6,705 nucleotides of DNA from Aquificaceae bacterium. GTDB taxonomy: Bacteria; Aquificota; Aquificia; Aquificales; Aquificaceae. The translations under genes and the position numbers were made by a program. How positions within the stretch are numbered: position 1 is the first letter of the stretch; each line of letters opens with the position of its first letter. A model generated the notes under the pieces. It made no database searches. It worked only from the letters and a program-made list of their open reading frames with translations, and was not told where the DNA came from. Shown here in pieces: positions 5,484 to 6,705 of the stretch. The DNA is taken from assembly GCA_015487535.1 (NCBI GenBank), contig WFPN01000296.1:1-6705 (forward strand), written 5' to 3'.

Positions 5484-6705
5484 AATATAGCATATATCCA
5501 ACCTTACTCAGCAAACGTCTTAGCAGGAAGAGAATGGCTACGGGTAAGAAAAGAGAGCTTGAGGGCACGGATGAACACCCACCCGCAGGAGCAGGGCCGA
5601 AGGGGTTGTACTCAAGAGCTCCTATATCAACCACAGCGAGATCATCGCTGTTCCCATCTATACTCCTAGGGTTCAGGTTTATGTCCTTTGAACCTAGGTA
5701 AGCTCCCGCAGGAAGGCTCGAGGTCCCGCTATCCACCGCAGGCGATGTGGAAGCCAACCTGTAATCGCCCGCCTGTGCGTTCACGAACTGGGGATCCTGA
5801 GTGAAGTTCGATCCGTGCTGGTATCTGCCTAGGTCCAAGTCCTTTATATAGACTCCGAGTGATTCTATGGAGTTGTCCGGCGTGCCGTCCGCTTCCGGAA
5901 ATGTAATAAAGTACTGGCCGAAAAGGTTATTAAAGAGCTGGACTCCCCCCGCGTTTGCAAGGACTAAAAGGCTCCTGCCAGCCGGCACACTAGAACCTGT
6001 ATCCCAGAAGAGGTTGTTGTAAAGGTTCAGCTCCGCAGAATTGTTCTCCAATACGACGTAAACACCGGGCATCTCACCACCCACGAAGGTGTTGTTTATC
6101 AGATGGAGATTACTCCAGACCTGGGAATATAGGCTGGCGTTCAGATAGATGGTGTTATTCACAACAAGATTGCCGGAGAAGGAACAGTCAGATGAAGGTT
6201 CTACCATGAGATACACGATTGAATCTCCCCGATTTTCCCTGATCGTATTCCTCTCTATTATGGAGCTCTCGTTACAGGATGTATATACCGCTCCGCCATC
6301 CTTACCAGAGCTGTTACCCTCAAAAGTGTTCCCAAGTAGAAGGACCCTTCCGACAACGCTTATAACGTAAACGCCGCCCCCTTCAAAGGCCTCATTTCCG
6401 TAAAATTCGGAGTTCCTGAGGGTAAAGGTGGTGAAGAACTCACCGGCCACGAAAAGGGCCCCTCCGTTATCTCCCTTACCGTTCCGGAAAACCAACCCAT
6501 CAACAGTTATGCCCCAACCCGCAAGCCTCATAATCTGGATCCTGTCATCGGTATTTGGGTCCCCGTCGTAGTCTCCGTCGAGAACGGGCTTATCCGATGG
6601 ATCGAGGGCGAGTATTGAAAGCCCCATCCCGTCTCTCACGTAAGCTGTAAGGGTAGAGTTAAATCTATAAAGGCCGGGGTTCACGTATATGATGTCAGAC
6701 TCTCC
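5479..6705 (-). CDS. Secreted right-handed beta-helix protein (choice-of-anchor Q-like), 3' part
   Basis: The frame is open to the right edge. Before the GTG at 6682-6684 it reads GESDIIY, continuing into VNPGLYRF, a typical beta-helix entry strand, so that GTG is internal and the true start is outside. The 408 visible residues are rich in Asn, Gly and Ser, with repeated short beta-helix turns (LRNSEFYGNEAFEGGGVYV, LLLGNTFEGNSSGKDGGAVY, LHLINNTFVGG, LNLYNNLFWDTG). An Asp-rich loop DGDYDGDPNTDD at about 43-54 may bind calcium. The C-terminal domain has the DPQFVNAQAGDYRLASTSPA and VDIGALEY patterns of the choice-of-anchor Q family of surface proteins. The tail is GGC (Cys at 377), Ser/Pro, a hydrophobic stretch (~385-395) and RR, resembling Cys-containing C-terminal sorting signals. 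Eleven residues follow the RR. The protein is probably exported and surface-attached; its target is unknown. The stop is 3 bases before the tetR ATG. Confidence 0.88.
   Translation of the reverse strand, partial: GESDIIYVNPGLYRFNSTLTAYVRDGMGLSILALDPSDKPVLDGDYDGDPNTDDRIQIMRLAGWGITVDGLVFRNGKGDNGGALFVAGEFFTTFTLRNSEFYGNEAFEGGGVYVISVVGRVLLLGNTFEGNSSGKDGGAVYTSCNESSIIERNTIRENRGDSIVYLMVEPSSDCSFSGNLVVNNTIYLNASLYSQVWSNLHLINNTFVGGEMPGVYVVLENNSAELNLYNNLFWDTGSSVPAGRSLLVLANAGGVQLFNNLFGQYFITFPEADGTPDNSIESLGVYIKDLDLGRYQHGSNFTQDPQFVNAQAGDYRLASTSPAVDSGTSSLPAGAYLGSKDINLNPRSIDGNSDDLAVVDIGALEYNPFGPAPAGGCSSVPSSSLFLPVAILFLLRRLLSKVGYMLYY
5484..5514 (-). promoter_or_regulatory. Candidate promoter of the tetR efflux operon, inside the end of the beta-helix gene
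   Basis: On the minus strand a -10-like TATATT (5484-5489) is preceded by a -35-like TTGCTG (5509-5514) with a 19-base spacer, longer than ideal. Transcription would start near 5476-5478, at or just before the tetR ATG. The region is much more AT-rich than its surroundings and encodes the last residues of the upstream protein. The adjoining operator strengthens the call; the weak -35 and long spacer limit it. Confidence 0.5.

Noticed and set aside
6682..6684. GTG as the start of the beta-helix protein
   Set aside because: The frame continues upstream to the window edge with beta-helix-like sequence (GESDIIY), there is no signal peptide after the GTG, and an exported protein of this type needs one.

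Overview
The window looks like a chromosomal segment of a Gram-negative, probably thermophilic bacterium. The proteins are rich in Glu, Lys and Arg, Arg is written mostly with AGG/AGA codons, GC content is about half, and genes overlap or nearly touch. A TolC-type outer-membrane channel and an inner-membrane adaptor imply two membranes. The style fits lineages such as Aquificota or Thermodesulfobacteria-like groups, but that is inference from composition only.

All genes except one run on the minus strand. From the right edge (upstream) leftwards they are: the 3' part of a large secreted beta-helix protein (5479-6705) with a possible Cys-type C-terminal sorting tail; a TetR-family repressor (4915-5475) whose start codon lies inside a 22-bp inverted-repeat operator; a TolC-family outer-membrane protein (3689-4954); and an HlyD/EmrA-type adaptor (2608-3696). 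tetR, tolC and the adaptor overlap by 40 and 8 bases, so they form one translationally linked efflux operon that is probably autorepressed. No inner-membrane pump is encoded in the window.

After a 74-base gap comes a second tight cluster: a nitroreductase-family flavoprotein with an unusual ~115-residue helical, repeat-containing N-terminus (1574-2533), a HIT-family nucleotide hydrolase (1204-1563) and RibF, riboflavin kinase/FAD synthetase (250-1200). The gaps here are 10 and 3 bases. RibF makes the FMN that a nitroreductase needs, so the cluster may have a flavin theme, although the HIT protein's role in it is unknown.

The left edge holds the 3' end of a plus-strand gene of unknown function (2-286). 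It converges on ribF and overlaps its end by 37 bases. I see no tRNA, rRNA, CRISPR array, insertion sequence or strong intrinsic terminator. The most unusual items are the nitroreductase fusion, the operator/promoter written into the junction of two genes, and the efflux operon that lacks its pump.
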